Source: Gemmatimonadaceae bacterium
Lineage (GTDB): Bacteria; Gemmatimonadota; Gemmatimonadetes; Gemmatimonadales; Gemmatimonadaceae
Assembly (NCBI GenBank): GCA_025934775.1
Contig: JAICWO010000023.1
Location: forward strand, 1 to 64,000
Length of the DNA: 64,000 nt
Direction of reading: 5' to 3'
In this document: positions 7,154 to 15,100 of the stretch, piece by piece
Layout of the letters: every line of letters starts with the position of its first letter
Position numbering within the stretch: position 1 is the first letter of the stretch
Notes under the pieces: generated by a model
The model's input: the letters and a program-made list of their open reading frames with translations, nothing else
Told to the model about the DNA's origin: nothing
The model's database searches: none
Position numbers and translations under genes: made by a program

Positions 7154-7882
7154 CGCAGGCGCGATGGACGCTAACGCATCACGCAGCATCGCGAGTTCGG
7201 CAGCGTGACCGCCCTGCCCGCGATAGCGACGGTGTCGCACGCTGGCATGACGAAGGCTTGGGTGCGTCAAGGCGACGACTGTCGCGGCCGCGGCGGGGGA
7301 GACCGGAAGCCGCACATGGTACCGCACCGGTTCGGTGGCGTCGAGGAACTTGAGGCCGGGACCTGAGCTCCAATCGGCCAGATCGGGCACGACTCGGCCC
7401 AGGAATGGCGGAACATTGACCCCGAGCGTCAGAACGAGCGATGGCCGTAGTGCGGCGAGTTGTTCGACCAAGAATTTGCGGCAATGCAGCTCGAACCGCT
7501 CATCGACCGCCCCGGGAAAAGTGCCAGTAGTTGCGTTGCCCTCTCGAAGCCCCATGTAGATGTTCGTAAAAAAGCAGTCGACCGGTGAGATGCCAACAGT
7601 GCCGAGAACGAGCAGCAAGTTGCGCCAGGTCGGCTGGGCTTCGGCCTCGCGTGTGCGCTCGAGAGAAGCGCGGTAGCCAGCTTCCGAATGGAAGTCATGG
7701 CCGAGCACCATCACCTTCCCGACTGGGAATGCGGGGAGCGGCTCAGAGACATCCATCCGATATAGGCCAAAGCCACCGGGGAAGAATGCGATCCCGGGAA
7801 TCGGCGCCGGCACGGGGCCAACACCCGATGGATAGCCGGTGCTCGGTTGATGGCGACGCCAGAGTTCCTCAACCGGATGCAT
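7148..7882 (-). CDS. Cassette gene: uracil-DNA-glycosylase-like protein
   Basis: The product has 244 aa from ATG at 7882 (MHPVEELWRRHQ). A longer open frame runs through the attC at 7904 and is rejected. Features of the UDG-like fold are the first-strand loop VMVLGHDFHSEAGY, the CFFTNIYMGLREG segment, a helix LVEQLAALRPSLVLTLG and a late THPSLRHAS loop. The canonical first-loop water-activating residues are not obvious, so substrate and activity are uncertain. A DNA-repair role would fit the neighbouring mutagenesis operon, but this is inference. TAA overlaps the right core of the attC at 7055. Confidence 0.65.
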   Translation of the reverse strand: MHPVEELWRRHQPSTGYPSGVGPVPAPIPGIAFFPGGFGLYRMDVSEPLPAFPVGKVMVLGHDFHSEAGYRASLERTREAEAQPTWRNLLLVLGTVGISPVDCFFTNIYMGLREGNATTGTFPGAVDERFELHCRKFLVEQLAALRPSLVLTLGVNVPPFLGRVVPDLADWSSGPGLKFLDATEPVRYHVRLPVSPAAAATVVALTHPSLRHASVRHRRYRGQGGHAAELAMLRDALASIAPAV

Positions 7883-7903
7883 GCGTCTCAAGACGCCTGT
7901 TGC

Positions 7904-8004
7904 GGTAAACGCCCGAGCTAACTTGCAAGCGCGCCCAAGAAGAAGCGCGGCCGAAGGCCGCGCAACATCCGCAGATCGCTTGTCAAGTTCAGCGTTCGTT
8001 AAGC
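7904..8004 (-). other. attC site
   Basis: The left core GGTAAAC (7904-7910) and right core GTTAAGC (7998-8004) bracket the site. L boxes GAGCTAACTTGCAAGCG and CGCTTGTCAAGTTCAGC pair. A GC-rich apical hairpin (GCGCGGCC/GGCCGCGC) replaces the usual one. Length is 101 nt. Confidence 0.9.
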
Positions 8005-8250
8005 AGCAGCCACACCGGAGCTGAGCAGGCCGCGCAGAAACTCCGGCGCGAGATCGGCCCCATTGGGCCAAGCGACAGTGCGGATCTCCGGATCGACGCG
8101 TGCCTGAGCGAACGTCGCGACGTCACGTAGCGGCTCAAAGACCGGACCTTCGAGATAGGGCTGAAGGTCCACTTCTCCCTCGGCGCCATCGCTCAGTTGG
8201 AGCCACAGGCGATAGCCGCCCCGATATTCGATGTTGCGCACGTTGAGCAT
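7999..8250 (-). CDS. Cassette gene: DUF2442 protein, possible antitoxin partner
   Basis: The product has 83 aa. The motif order (IEYRGGYRLWLQLSDGAEGEVDL, a LEGPVFEPLRD segment, then RTVAWPNGADLAPEFL) is that of DUF2442. Such proteins often sit beside a DUF4160 protein, as here, and the pair is widely suspected to act as a toxin-antitoxin-like module. The gene is 34 bp downstream of the DUF4160 gene and its TAA overlaps the attC core at 7998, so both genes travel in one cassette. Confidence 0.85.
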   Translation of the reverse strand: MLNVRNIEYRGGYRLWLQLSDGAEGEVDLQPYLEGPVFEPLRDVATFAQARVDPEIRTVAWPNGADLAPEFLRGLLSSGVAAA

Positions 8251-8284
8251 GAGTGGAGCCTCCTACTGTAAGCTATTCCAGAAG

Positions 8285-8542
8285 CTATTCCAGCGGCGGA
8301 ATGGGCGCGAGCGGCTGGCCAGCACGCGCGCGATCCCAATCGGCCAAGAGCTCGCTCCGGTGGAGCTCGAGCCATTCGAGCACGAGGGCGCGGGCGCGCT
8401 TCGGAAACTCGCCGCGCACCTGCCCGTCACGGATCGTCACCGTGATCTCGAATTCGCCGTACGTCGCGTGGAAATGCGGCGGATCGTGATCCCGGAACAG
8501 AATCGCGATCGCGATGCCGAGGAAGCGCGAGATGACAGGCAT
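8285..8542 (-). CDS. Cassette gene: DUF4160 protein
   Basis: The product has 85 aa from ATG at 8542 (MPVISRFLGIAIAILFRDHD). It shows the DUF4160 signature of a short hydrophobic strand followed by DHDPPHFHATYGEFE, with a His-rich centre, and ends in a helix with WLELHRSELLADWDRA. DUF4160 is normally encoded next to DUF2442, matching 7999-8250. The pair is a candidate toxin-antitoxin unit that could stabilise the array. A 12-nt duplication (AAGCTATTCCAG) lies at its stop codon (8270-8293). Confidence 0.85.
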   Translation of the reverse strand: MPVISRFLGIAIAILFRDHDPPHFHATYGEFEITVTIRDGQVRGEFPKRARALVLEWLELHRSELLADWDRARAGQPLAPIPPLE

Positions 8543-8569
8543 TCTTGAATTGAAGAGATGTCTATTGCT

Positions 8570-8696
8570 GCTTAACGCGGAGCTCAACTGCGGGCGGCCG
8601 AACTGACGGGCGCCGAGCAGAATGCTCTTGACGATACTCGAACGGCGCCCAGCCGCAATGCTTCGAGCGCCCGACAGTTGCAGCGCTTCGTTATGC
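8570..8696 (-). other. attC site (long form)
   Basis: The left core GCTTAAC (8570-8576) and right core GTTATGC (8690-8696) bracket the site. L boxes GGAGCTCAACTGCGGGCGG and CCGACAGTTGCAGC pair. It has the same layout as the long site at 10322. Length is 127 nt. Confidence 0.85.
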
Positions 8697-8963
8697 GGGC
8701 GATGTGGGAGCCGAGGCGAGCAGCGCCGACCACGGACCGCGATGGAGGCCGGATGCCCGCGCGCACGGGCCGGCGCGCGGCGGGGCGCGTCATCCAACGA
8801 GTCGGTCGAATGCTCGACCGGCCGGCGCACGTGCTCGCGGTGCGCGGTGCTATCCAAGGCGCGAGTTCAGGGCCAGGGAATCGCGAACGCGTGTCTCGAG
8901 ACGAACGGCTCCCACTCGCCGCGATCACGGCCGAACACCAACCCCAGTTGCCTGGCCTCGCCC
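8697..8963 (-). other. Cassette body with no assignable gene
   Basis: This interval of about 267 bp between two good attC sites has open frames on both strands, but none shows a recognisable family or clear codon bias. One minus-strand frame begins LVFGRDRGEWEPFVSRHAF, which looks protein-like, but stops after about 35 codons, so the cassette may carry a broken gene. It could also be a non-coding cassette. Confidence 0.4.
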
Positions 8964-9062
8964 GCATAACGCCCTAGCTAAGCTGCGGGCGAATACAATA
9001 AGAGCGTATGCGGAGCATGCGCAATTCCTAAACTCGCCCGTCAGCTTCAGCGTTCGTTAGGC
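8964..9062 (-). other. attC site
   Basis: The left core GCATAAC (8964-8970) and right core GTTAGGC (9056-9062) fully match consensus. L boxes TAGCTAAGCTGCGGGCGA and TCGCCCGTCAGCTTCAGC pair. The apical region is CAATAAGAGCG. Length is 99 nt. Confidence 0.9.
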
Positions 9063-9686
9063 ATCGGCCGCGCCGAGGTGCTTATCGAGTGCTGGCTGGA
9101 TTCGTTCCCGAACGTCGTCGAGGCGCGCCATTAGATCACATAGGGAATAGCGTTCACCTAGGAAGAACACGTCTAACGTCCGCGGATCGATCATGCGCAC
9201 GAATTCTCGACGGAATGCGTCCGCAGCGTGCGTCGAGCCATCGAGAATGATGAAGCCCCACCGGCCCCGATCCGAAGTTTGGATCAGTTGGTCGAGGCGT
9301 TCATCGTAGTGCAGCCAGTCATTACGGAGGCGCCGATCCGCGATTCTGTGGTCGTCCGCAATCGATAGAAACTCACGGAGGGCGCCGCCACGCCGCCGTG
9401 CGTACCCTTGCCTCGACGGAAACAGCAGCAAGGATGCGCGGGCGTAGGCAGCGAGGAAGCCTTCGATGGCTGCGCACATTTGTGTGTCGTCGAGAGGCGG
9501 TAGATCACCGGTCGCGCGGGCTTTCTCATTTGCCTGCGCCCATACCCCGACACGCCGCCGAACGGTGGTCAGCTCATGCGCGGCAATACTTATGGTCCGA
9601 CCGAGCTCGTGGATGTACTCGAGCAAGAGCCGAATTTCGAGCCCGCCGACGCGGCGGGATTGGAGCTGCCGGATTGCATCGGTCAC
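9057..9686 (-). CDS. Cassette gene: hypothetical protein
   Basis: The product has 209 aa. It is predicted mainly helical and soluble, begins MTDAIRQLQSRRVGGLEIRL, and has a central run RGGALREFLSIADDHRIADRRLRNDWLHYDERLD. The R-N-D-W-L-H-Y pattern with a later RYSLCDL resembles HEPN-like or nucleotide-binding helical proteins only loosely, and no family is claimed. It has no signal peptide. TAA overlaps the right core of the attC at 8964, and the start at 9686 is 17 nt from the attC at 9703, so it is a typical one-gene cassette. Confidence 0.6.
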   Translation of the reverse strand: MTDAIRQLQSRRVGGLEIRLLLEYIHELGRTISIAAHELTTVRRRVGVWAQANEKARATGDLPPLDDTQMCAAIEGFLAAYARASLLLFPSRQGYARRRGGALREFLSIADDHRIADRRLRNDWLHYDERLDQLIQTSDRGRWGFIILDGSTHAADAFRREFVRMIDPRTLDVFFLGERYSLCDLMARLDDVRERIQPALDKHLGAADA

Positions 9687-9702
9687 GCGCTTATGAGCTG
9701 AT

Positions 9703-9799
9703 GCCTAACGCCCCAGTTCAGCTGCAAAGGGATATATAAGAGTGCTCACGTAGTGAGCACCGTCAGAAGACCCTTTGGCAGCTGCAACGTTCGTTAGGC
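9703..9799 (-). other. attC site
   Basis: The left core GCCTAAC (9703-9709) and right core GTTAGGC (9793-9799) are exact complements. L boxes TTCAGCTGCAAAGGG and CCCTTTGGCAGCTGCAA pair, and the apical hairpin is GTGCTCACG/GTGAGCAC. It is one of the best-formed sites. Length is 97 nt. Confidence 0.93.
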
Positions 9800-10291
9800 G
9801 TCGTGGTCGTGATCTACAACGCTGGCGCCCACGGGAGCGGCTTCCGGTAGAGGTTCCTGGAGCAGCAGACCGTCCCGACGTGCAAGCGTGTCGGTCGTCG
9901 CCGTCGTGCCGCGCGACCCGAGCCATGGGAAGAACATCGCCGCGCTGAGGACGACGCCCGATAGGCCCATGAGCAGATACTCTCCGCCGGGGTTGACGAA
10001 CGAGAGGAAAGGGCGTGTCGTCATTGCCGCAGCAAATCCCGCGAGGCCAACGATGAACGCCCGTCGGCCGGCCACTGCGGCATCCGCTCGCAGGCGAGTG
10101 CGCATCGCGACAAGGGTGAGCGCACTCCCTGCCGCGGTGACCAAGGCTGCGGCGACGGTAAGACAGAGATTGCTCGGCGTGAGATGCGAACGTGCGGAGG
10201 GCGAGGCGCCGATCAGTATCGCGAATCCGGCGAGGACACCCGGAGCCGTCCGCGTCACTGCGCCACGAATGATGTCCCGCGCCCGAACCAT
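9794..10291 (-). CDS. Cassette gene: multi-pass membrane protein, unknown
   Basis: The product has 165 aa with four likely membrane segments at about residues 17-29, 43-63, 78-93 and 105-122, separated by basic loops, then a hydrophilic tail with D-R-D-type residues ending VVDHDHDA. No family is recognised. The stop lies in the right core of the attC at 9703. The ATG at 10291 is 31 nt from the next attC (10322), giving a single-gene cassette. Small integral membrane proteins of unknown role are common cassette cargo. Confidence 0.6.
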   Translation of the reverse strand: MVRARDIIRGAVTRTAPGVLAGFAILIGASPSARSHLTPSNLCLTVAAALVTAAGSALTLVAMRTRLRADAAVAGRRAFIVGLAGFAAAMTTRPFLSFVNPGGEYLLMGLSGVVLSAAMFFPWLGSRGTTATTDTLARRDGLLLQEPLPEAAPVGASVVDHDHDA

Positions 10292-10321
10292 GAATCCTCC
10301 TGATCAATCAATCTGGACGAC

Positions 10322-10451
10322 GCCTAACGCGTGAAGCTAAGTTGCGGGCGGTCAGCCCTCGAAGCGGGCCGGCGGCCGCGTTGAGTATTCACGCAATAGG
10401 CCACAACCGCAACGCTTGGAGCGCTCCGACAACTTCAGCGCACCGTTAGCA
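10322..10451 (-). other. attC site (long form)
   Basis: The left core GCCTAAC (10322-10328) and right core GTTAGCA (10445-10451) bracket the site. L boxes GAAGCTAAGTTGCGG and CCGACAACTTCAGC pair. The centre is GC-rich with several small hairpins. Length is 130 nt, the longest well-formed site, related to the one at 8570. Confidence 0.85.
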
Positions 10452-10650
10452 CGCGACCCCCGACCGATGTACTGCGTTTAACCGGTCGCGCCGTGCCGTG
10501 CCCGAAGCACTTGACGCCACCCCTGGGCCGCCGCACGGCGTCGCGCGAGGGCGTCTGAATCGGCTTGAGGGCTCGACCGGCCGGCGCTTCGCCCCGGAGC
10601 ACGGTCGGCTTACCGATCTCGATCCACTCGCCAAGCGGATCACGAAACAC
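10435..10650 (-). CDS. First cassette: small hypothetical ORF (uncertain)
   Basis: The 71-aa frame from GTG at 10650 reads VFRDPLGEWIEIGKPTVLRG and then a basic tail; it is the more protein-like of two frames here but ends inside the attC. A competing frame (10446-10703) ends exactly at the attC right core but has poor protein character. The cassette may therefore hold a frameshifted or decayed gene. No family is recognised. It is the cassette closest to the integrase, normally the most recently acquired. Confidence 0.35.
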   Translation of the reverse strand: MFRDPLGEWIEIGKPTVLRGEAPAGRALKPIQTPSRDAVRRPRGGVKCFGHGTARPVKRSTSVGGRVLTVR

Positions 10651-10723
10651 CGTCGGTCGTACGCACTGTCGTGAGCACCGCGACCGACGCCCTGCACAAG
10701 CAAAGGTGATGGTGACCTTCGCG

Positions 10724-10835
10724 CGCTAACGCTAATTAGACTGCGGCATTATACGACTTACGATCTGCCAACACGAGATACCTAAGTCGCTATGTACTCG
10801 CCACACACGCGTAGCCAAGCCACGCAACGCCTAAC
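10724..10835 (-). other. Putative attI zone with two core-like sequences
   Basis: Two core-like sequences bound this segment: CGCTAAC (10724-10730) and GCCTAAC (10829-10835, an exact RYYYAAC). Between them are an inverted repeat CGACTTA/TAAGTCG (10754-10760, 10783-10789) and an AT-rich stretch. It has no attC-like stem and no gene. Because it joins the first cassette to the intI side, it is the best place for attI. Which core is the crossover point cannot be told from sequence alone. Confidence 0.5.
10748..10753 (-). promoter_or_regulatory. Candidate -10 element reading into the cassettes
   Basis: The minus strand has a perfect TATAAT hexamer at 10753-10748, just before the first cassette. 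A TTGGCA upstream is only 12 nt away, too close for a normal -35, and no good -35 at 16-18 nt is present. It is offered as a possible cassette promoter (Pc), weak evidence only. Confidence 0.3.
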
Positions 10836-10879
10836 GCAATACACACTTGCGCCCTCCGGGTTCATGCGCCGTCTGGGAG

Positions 10880-10907
10880 ATTATCCGACATACACAAGTC
10901 GGATAAT
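10880..10907. repeat. 10-bp inverted repeat with 8-nt spacer
   Basis: ATTATCCGAC (10880-10889), spacer ATACACAA and GTCGGATAAT (10898-10907) form perfect arms. It is AT-rich compared with its surroundings and has no T-run on either side. The geometry resembles a tyrosine-recombinase core or a repressor operator. It lies between intI and the first cassette. Confidence 0.75.
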
Positions 10908-11042
10908 ATTCCTGAACTCCGCAACAACGCCGAGCGGCCCTCGCTGCCCCTCTGTACCCCCGCGGCGTGTCGCCACTCGGTTCGATGCCGCGCTGCGGCC
11001 GGTGCGGGAGGGCTGACGGAGATGGTCCCGCGGCGCGACGGC
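10908..11042. other. intI downstream region
   Basis: This stretch of about 135 bp between the inverted repeat and the intI stop shows no gene, attC or clear terminator. The lack of an evident terminator means transcription from the intI operon could continue into the cassettes. Confidence 0.4.
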
Positions 11043-12110
11043 CTACAGCCGATCCGCCGGGCTGCGCACGCCCAAGCCGCCGCGATTCAGCACGTGCGTG
11101 TAGATCATCGTCGTCTTGAGATCCGTGTGGCCGAGCAGCGTTTGCACCGTGCGGATGTCCGCTCCTCGCTCCAGCAGATGTGTCGCGAACGAGTGCCGAA
11201 GCGAGTGGCACGTTGCGCGCTTGGTCAGGCCCGCCGCAGAGACGGCACTGGAGACAGCTCGCTGTACCACACTCTCGTGCAGGTGATGACGACACCGGCG
11301 GCCACCCGCATCGACGAAGGTGCGGCGGGCCGCGAAGACGTATTGCCAGCGCCAATCGCTGTCCAGCGCCGGCAGCTTTCGCCGCAGTGCCTCGGTCACT
11401 TCGGTCGTGCAGATCTCCCGGCGACGATCTTCACGGAATTGTTGTTGCCGTCGTTTCAGCTCGAGACGCAGGTCGGGAACGCACACTTCCGCGAGCGGCG
11501 TCCGCCGATCCTTACCGCCCTTCCCATCGCGAACGACGATCTCTAGCCGGTCGAAGTCGATGTCCTTCACACGGAGCCTGAGGCACTCGAGGAGCCGTAG
11601 ACCGCTTCCGTACATCAGCATCGCGCAGACCCGCTCGGGCCCCGCGACGTGGTCGAGAAGGCGGCGAATCTCCGCCTCGCTCAGCACCACCGGCACATAC
11701 CGCGACCGGCGGCCGGGCTGAATGCCCTCGATCGGGGGGAGCGGCCGCGCCAGGACCGCATCGTACAGAAACTTCAACGCGGCAAGTGCCTGGTTCTGCG
11801 TCGACGCGGATAGCTGCTGCTCGAGCACCAGCGCGGAAAGAAAGCGCCGCACGTGCTCCTCGTTCATGTCCCGCGGATGCTGTCGCCCGTGGAACACGAT
11901 GTAGCGTCGAATCCATTGCACGTACGCCTCCTCGGTGCGCCGGCGATACCGTCGCTCGCGCAGCGTACGCCGGACGACCTCCATCAGTCGATAACGCCGA
12001 TCGGGATCCGGCGCGGCGCTGAGATGAGACAGTGGAATGAGCGGGCGCACGTCGTAATCTTCTGGCCGTCGCTCGCGCACCCCGCACCAAACCACCGCGC
12101 TCGTGCTCAT
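11043..12110 (-). CDS. intI: Integron integrase IntI (tyrosine recombinase)
   Basis: The product has 355 aa. It recombines attC and attI sites to insert, excise and shuffle cassettes. All tyrosine-recombinase residues are present: Arg172 (GSGLRLLE), Lys200 (GKGGK), His302/Arg305 (HSLRHSFATHLLE), His328 (LLGHTD) and Tyr337 (TTMIYTHV). The IntI-specific segment between boxes I and II is present (about 230-280, including WRWQYVFAA and RRHHLHESVVQRAV-like residues), and the C-terminus GGLGVRSPADRL is typical of IntI. The N-terminal SAM-like domain starts at about residue 40; the first 35 residues are an extra extension. ATG at 12110 overlaps the dnaE2 stop (ATGA), so it is translationally coupled to dnaE2 as the last gene of the mutasome operon. 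Confidence 0.97.
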   Translation of the reverse strand: MSTSAVVWCGVRERRPEDYDVRPLIPLSHLSAAPDPDRRYRLMEVVRRTLRERRYRRRTEEAYVQWIRRYIVFHGRQHPRDMNEEHVRRFLSALVLEQQLSASTQNQALAALKFLYDAVLARPLPPIEGIQPGRRSRYVPVVLSEAEIRRLLDHVAGPERVCAMLMYGSGLRLLECLRLRVKDIDFDRLEIVVRDGKGGKDRRTPLAEVCVPDLRLELKRRQQQFREDRRREICTTEVTEALRRKLPALDSDWRWQYVFAARRTFVDAGGRRCRHHLHESVVQRAVSSAVSAAGLTKRATCHSLRHSFATHLLERGADIRTVQTLLGHTDLKTTMIYTHVLNRGGLGVRSPADRL

Positions 12111-15100
12111 CTGAACTCGTGCGCCGCGTGCGTGAGCGCCGCCCCAAGCCGCAGCTCTTTGAACTTTCGTCCAACGATCGAGATCGCCGCGCCGTCGTTC
12201 TCCACGCGCCCCTGCACCAGCACGAACGGCGCGCGCTTCACCACCTCCTCGTTGGCCACCACCAGCTTCTGCGGCACGACGATGTTCGCATACCCGAACT
12301 CGTCTTCCAACAAGAGAAAGATCGTTCCGCCCGCCGTCGCCGGCCGCTGGCGCACGGTCACGAGCCCCGCGATCGTCACGGTCCGCCCGTCCGGCATCTC
12401 CATCAACTCGCGCGTGTCGATCGCGCCGCCGCACGCCAGCCGCGCGCGGACCGATTCCATCGGATGCCCTTCCACGCTCATGCCGACGGCATGATAATCC
12501 ATAAACACTAATTGCTCTCTGCTGATCGGCACGGGCTCGTGATGCGTCACCGGCGCCGGCGCCAGCGGCAGCACGTCGCCGCTCGCGCGGAGCGCCTCCC
12601 ACGCCGCGTGCCGCCGGTCCGGCGACCAGGCCGCGAATGCGTTTGCCTGCGCGAACGCGAGCACGTCCTCCCGATTCAACCCCGCGCGGGAGACGACATC
12701 GGCGATCGACGTGAACGGCGCCCTGCCGTGCGCGGCTTTGAGCCGCTCGATCACCTTGTCTCCCACGCCGCGCACGAAGCGCCAGCCCACCCGCATGGCG
12801 CCGTCCTCGTACGTGCAGCCCCAGCTCCCGGTCTTCAAGCACGGCGGCCGCACCTCCACCCCGAATCGCTTGGCGTCGTGCACCAGCGTCGACACGGGAT
12901 AGAATCCCATCGGCTGCGCGTTGAGCAATCCGATGAAAAACTCCGTCGGATAGTTCGCCTTGAGCCACGCGGTCACGTACGCGATCAACGCGAAGCTCCA
13001 GGCGTGCGACTCCGGAAATCCGTAATTCGCGAAGCTCACGAGATCCTGGCAGATCTGCGCCGCGGTCTCCTCCGTCAACGGCTTGATCTCGCCCGCCGCC
13101 GAGCGCGCGAGCATCGCCTCCTTCATCTTCACGAGCGCGGCCTCGAGCTTCCCCTTCTTCCTGATGTTCCCCATCGTGCGCCGCAACGCGTCGGCTTCCG
13201 CGCCCGAGTAGCCGCCGAGCTGCATCGCGATCGCCATCGCCTGCTCCTGGAAGATTGGAATCCCCTGCGTGCGGCGCAGGATCTCCTCGAGATCGGGATG
13301 CGGGAACACCACCGGCTCCTTTCCCAACCGCCGCTGCGTATAAGGATTCACGAAACTCGCCTGGATCGGCCCCGGCCGGATCAGCGCCACCTGCACGACC
13401 AGATCGTAGAGATGATCCGGCTTGGTGTGCAGGATCGAATTGATCTGCGCGCGGCTCTCGATCTGGAACATGCCGATCGTCTCGCCGCGCTGGATGATGT
13501 CGTACGTCTTCGCGTCGCCATCCTTGATCGCGTACATCCGCGGCCGCTCGCCCGAGTGCTGCTCGATCACGTCGAACGCGAGCCGCACCATGCTCAACGC
13601 CCCGAGTCCCAGAAAATCGAATTTGGGCACGCCGATCATGTCGAGATCGTCCTTGTCGAACTGGACGATCGTGCGCCCCATCGTTGTTTGCTCGACGGGA
13701 AGAAAATTGCCGAGCGGTGCGGCCGAGAGCACGAACCCGCCCACGTGCGTCGAGCGCAACCGCGCCAGTCCATCGAATCCCTCGAGCGCCATCAACAGTG
13801 CGCGCCCGCGCGCGTCCGTCAGGTCGATCGCCCGCCGCTCGGCCAGATCGCGCACGGCCTCCACGCACCCCGCGGGCTCCGTCCCGTGCACCCGCTTGGA
13901 GAGCTCGAGCGCCGTGGCCACCGGATAGCCAAGCGCGCGCATGGCATCCTGTACGGCCGTCGGCGCGTGGAAGCACTGCGTCACCGCCGTGATCGCCGCG
14001 TGCGAGCGATCATAATTGTCATACATATAATTGAGCACTTCCTCGCGGCGCTCATGCTCGAAGTCCACGTCGATGTCCGGCGGCTCGGTCTTGCCGTCCA
14101 CGCGCGCCTCGGACAGAAACCGCTCGAACAAGAGCCCGTGCTCCACGGGGTCCACCGCCGTGATCCCGAGACAGAACGCGACCGCCGAGTTCGCGGCGCT
14201 CCCGCGCCCCTGGCAGAGAATCCTTTCGCGGCGCGCGAAGCGCACGGCGTCCGCCATGACGAGAAAGAATCCGGCGAAGCCGAGTCGCCCGATCAGCTCC
14301 AGCTCGTGTTCGATCTGTGCGCGTTGGTGCGGCTCGGCGTCGCCCCAGCGCTCGCGCATGCCCTCTTCCGTCCACCGGCGCAGCGCGTGATTGTCGTCTT
14401 CGTCCACCGCGCCATGCCCGAGCTTCGCTTTGCGAAAATCCGGCAGGGGAGGACGCATCCAATCGAGCGCGAAGCCGGTGCACTCTTCGGCGATCCGCAC
14501 GCTCTCGCGCAGACCTTCCTCGCGCCCGCGCCAGCGGGCGGCCATTGCCGGGGGCGACAGCAATCGCCACTCGCCGTTCGGATGCAGCAGCCCGCGCTCG
14601 GCCGCCACATCTATAGTAAGGTCGTAGCGGAGGGCGGTGAGCATGTCGTGCACGAGCCGGCCGCGCTCGTCCACGTACCTGGGATCCTGCGTCGCGACCC
14701 ACGGCACGCCTTCACGCTCGGCGAGCGCGATGAGCTCCGCCGCGAGCGCCGACTCGTGGCCGCCCGTGTGGTGAAGCTGCACTTCTATAGATAGGCAGTT
14801 GGCGGGGAAGACCTCGCGCCACCGATCGAGACACCGCTTCGCTTCGCTCTCTTTCCCGGCTCGAAGCAGTGACGCGAGCTCCCCCGACGCGGGGCCGGTC
14901 AGCGCATGCAGATCTCCCGCCTTCGCATGCTCGGCGACGTGGGCCCACGTCACCTTCGGCCGTCCGCGCTGCTTGCCCTGCGCCTTCTGGTCCCACGACT
15001 GCCACTGTCCCACACGCGCCAGCGTCACGAGCGCGGCGAGCTGCTGATATCCCGCTTTCGTCCGCGCGAGAAATGCCGCCGGATGTCCGTCGACCACGAG

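Larger units (their letters stand above)
1..12110 (-). mobile_element. Chromosomal integron: intI, attI zone and cassette array
   Basis: A full integron integrase gene (minus strand, ending at 11043) is followed on the same strand by a chain of short genes, each separated by an attC-like site. The sites share a left core of the RYYYAAC type, a right core of the GTTRRRY type, inverted L boxes and a common apical segment. Cassette gene stop codons often overlap the right core (TTA at 7148, 7999, 9057, 9794), as expected for gene cassettes. Cassettes point the same way as intI and lie downstream of it, unlike class 1 or Vibrio integrons where intI diverges from the array. The left end of the array is not in the window. 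The homogeneous attC family suggests a resident chromosomal integron. Confidence 0.88.

Noticed and set aside
8584-8967. 127-aa minus-strand frame in the 8697-8963 cassette
   Set aside because: It reads through the attC at 8570 and is Arg/Ser-rich without domain features, so it is probably not a gene.
10880-10907. Inverted repeat as a Rho-independent terminator of intI
   Set aside because: The stem is AT-rich at its base and lacks a following T-run, so terminator is not the preferred reading, although not excluded.
10831-11355. Minus-strand 174-aa frame spanning the intI 3' end and attI zone
   Set aside because: It overlaps intI in another frame and covers the inverted repeat; it has no family similarity.
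11043-13976. 977-aa frame beginning inside dnaE2 and running into intI
   Set aside because: Only the part after 12110 matches a family (IntI). The upstream part is an off-frame shadow of dnaE2.
12512-14794. 760-aa plus-strand open frame opposite dnaE2
   Set aside because: It is entirely antisense to a fully conserved dnaE2, is His/Arg-rich with no family motif, and arises from GC-rich codon bias.
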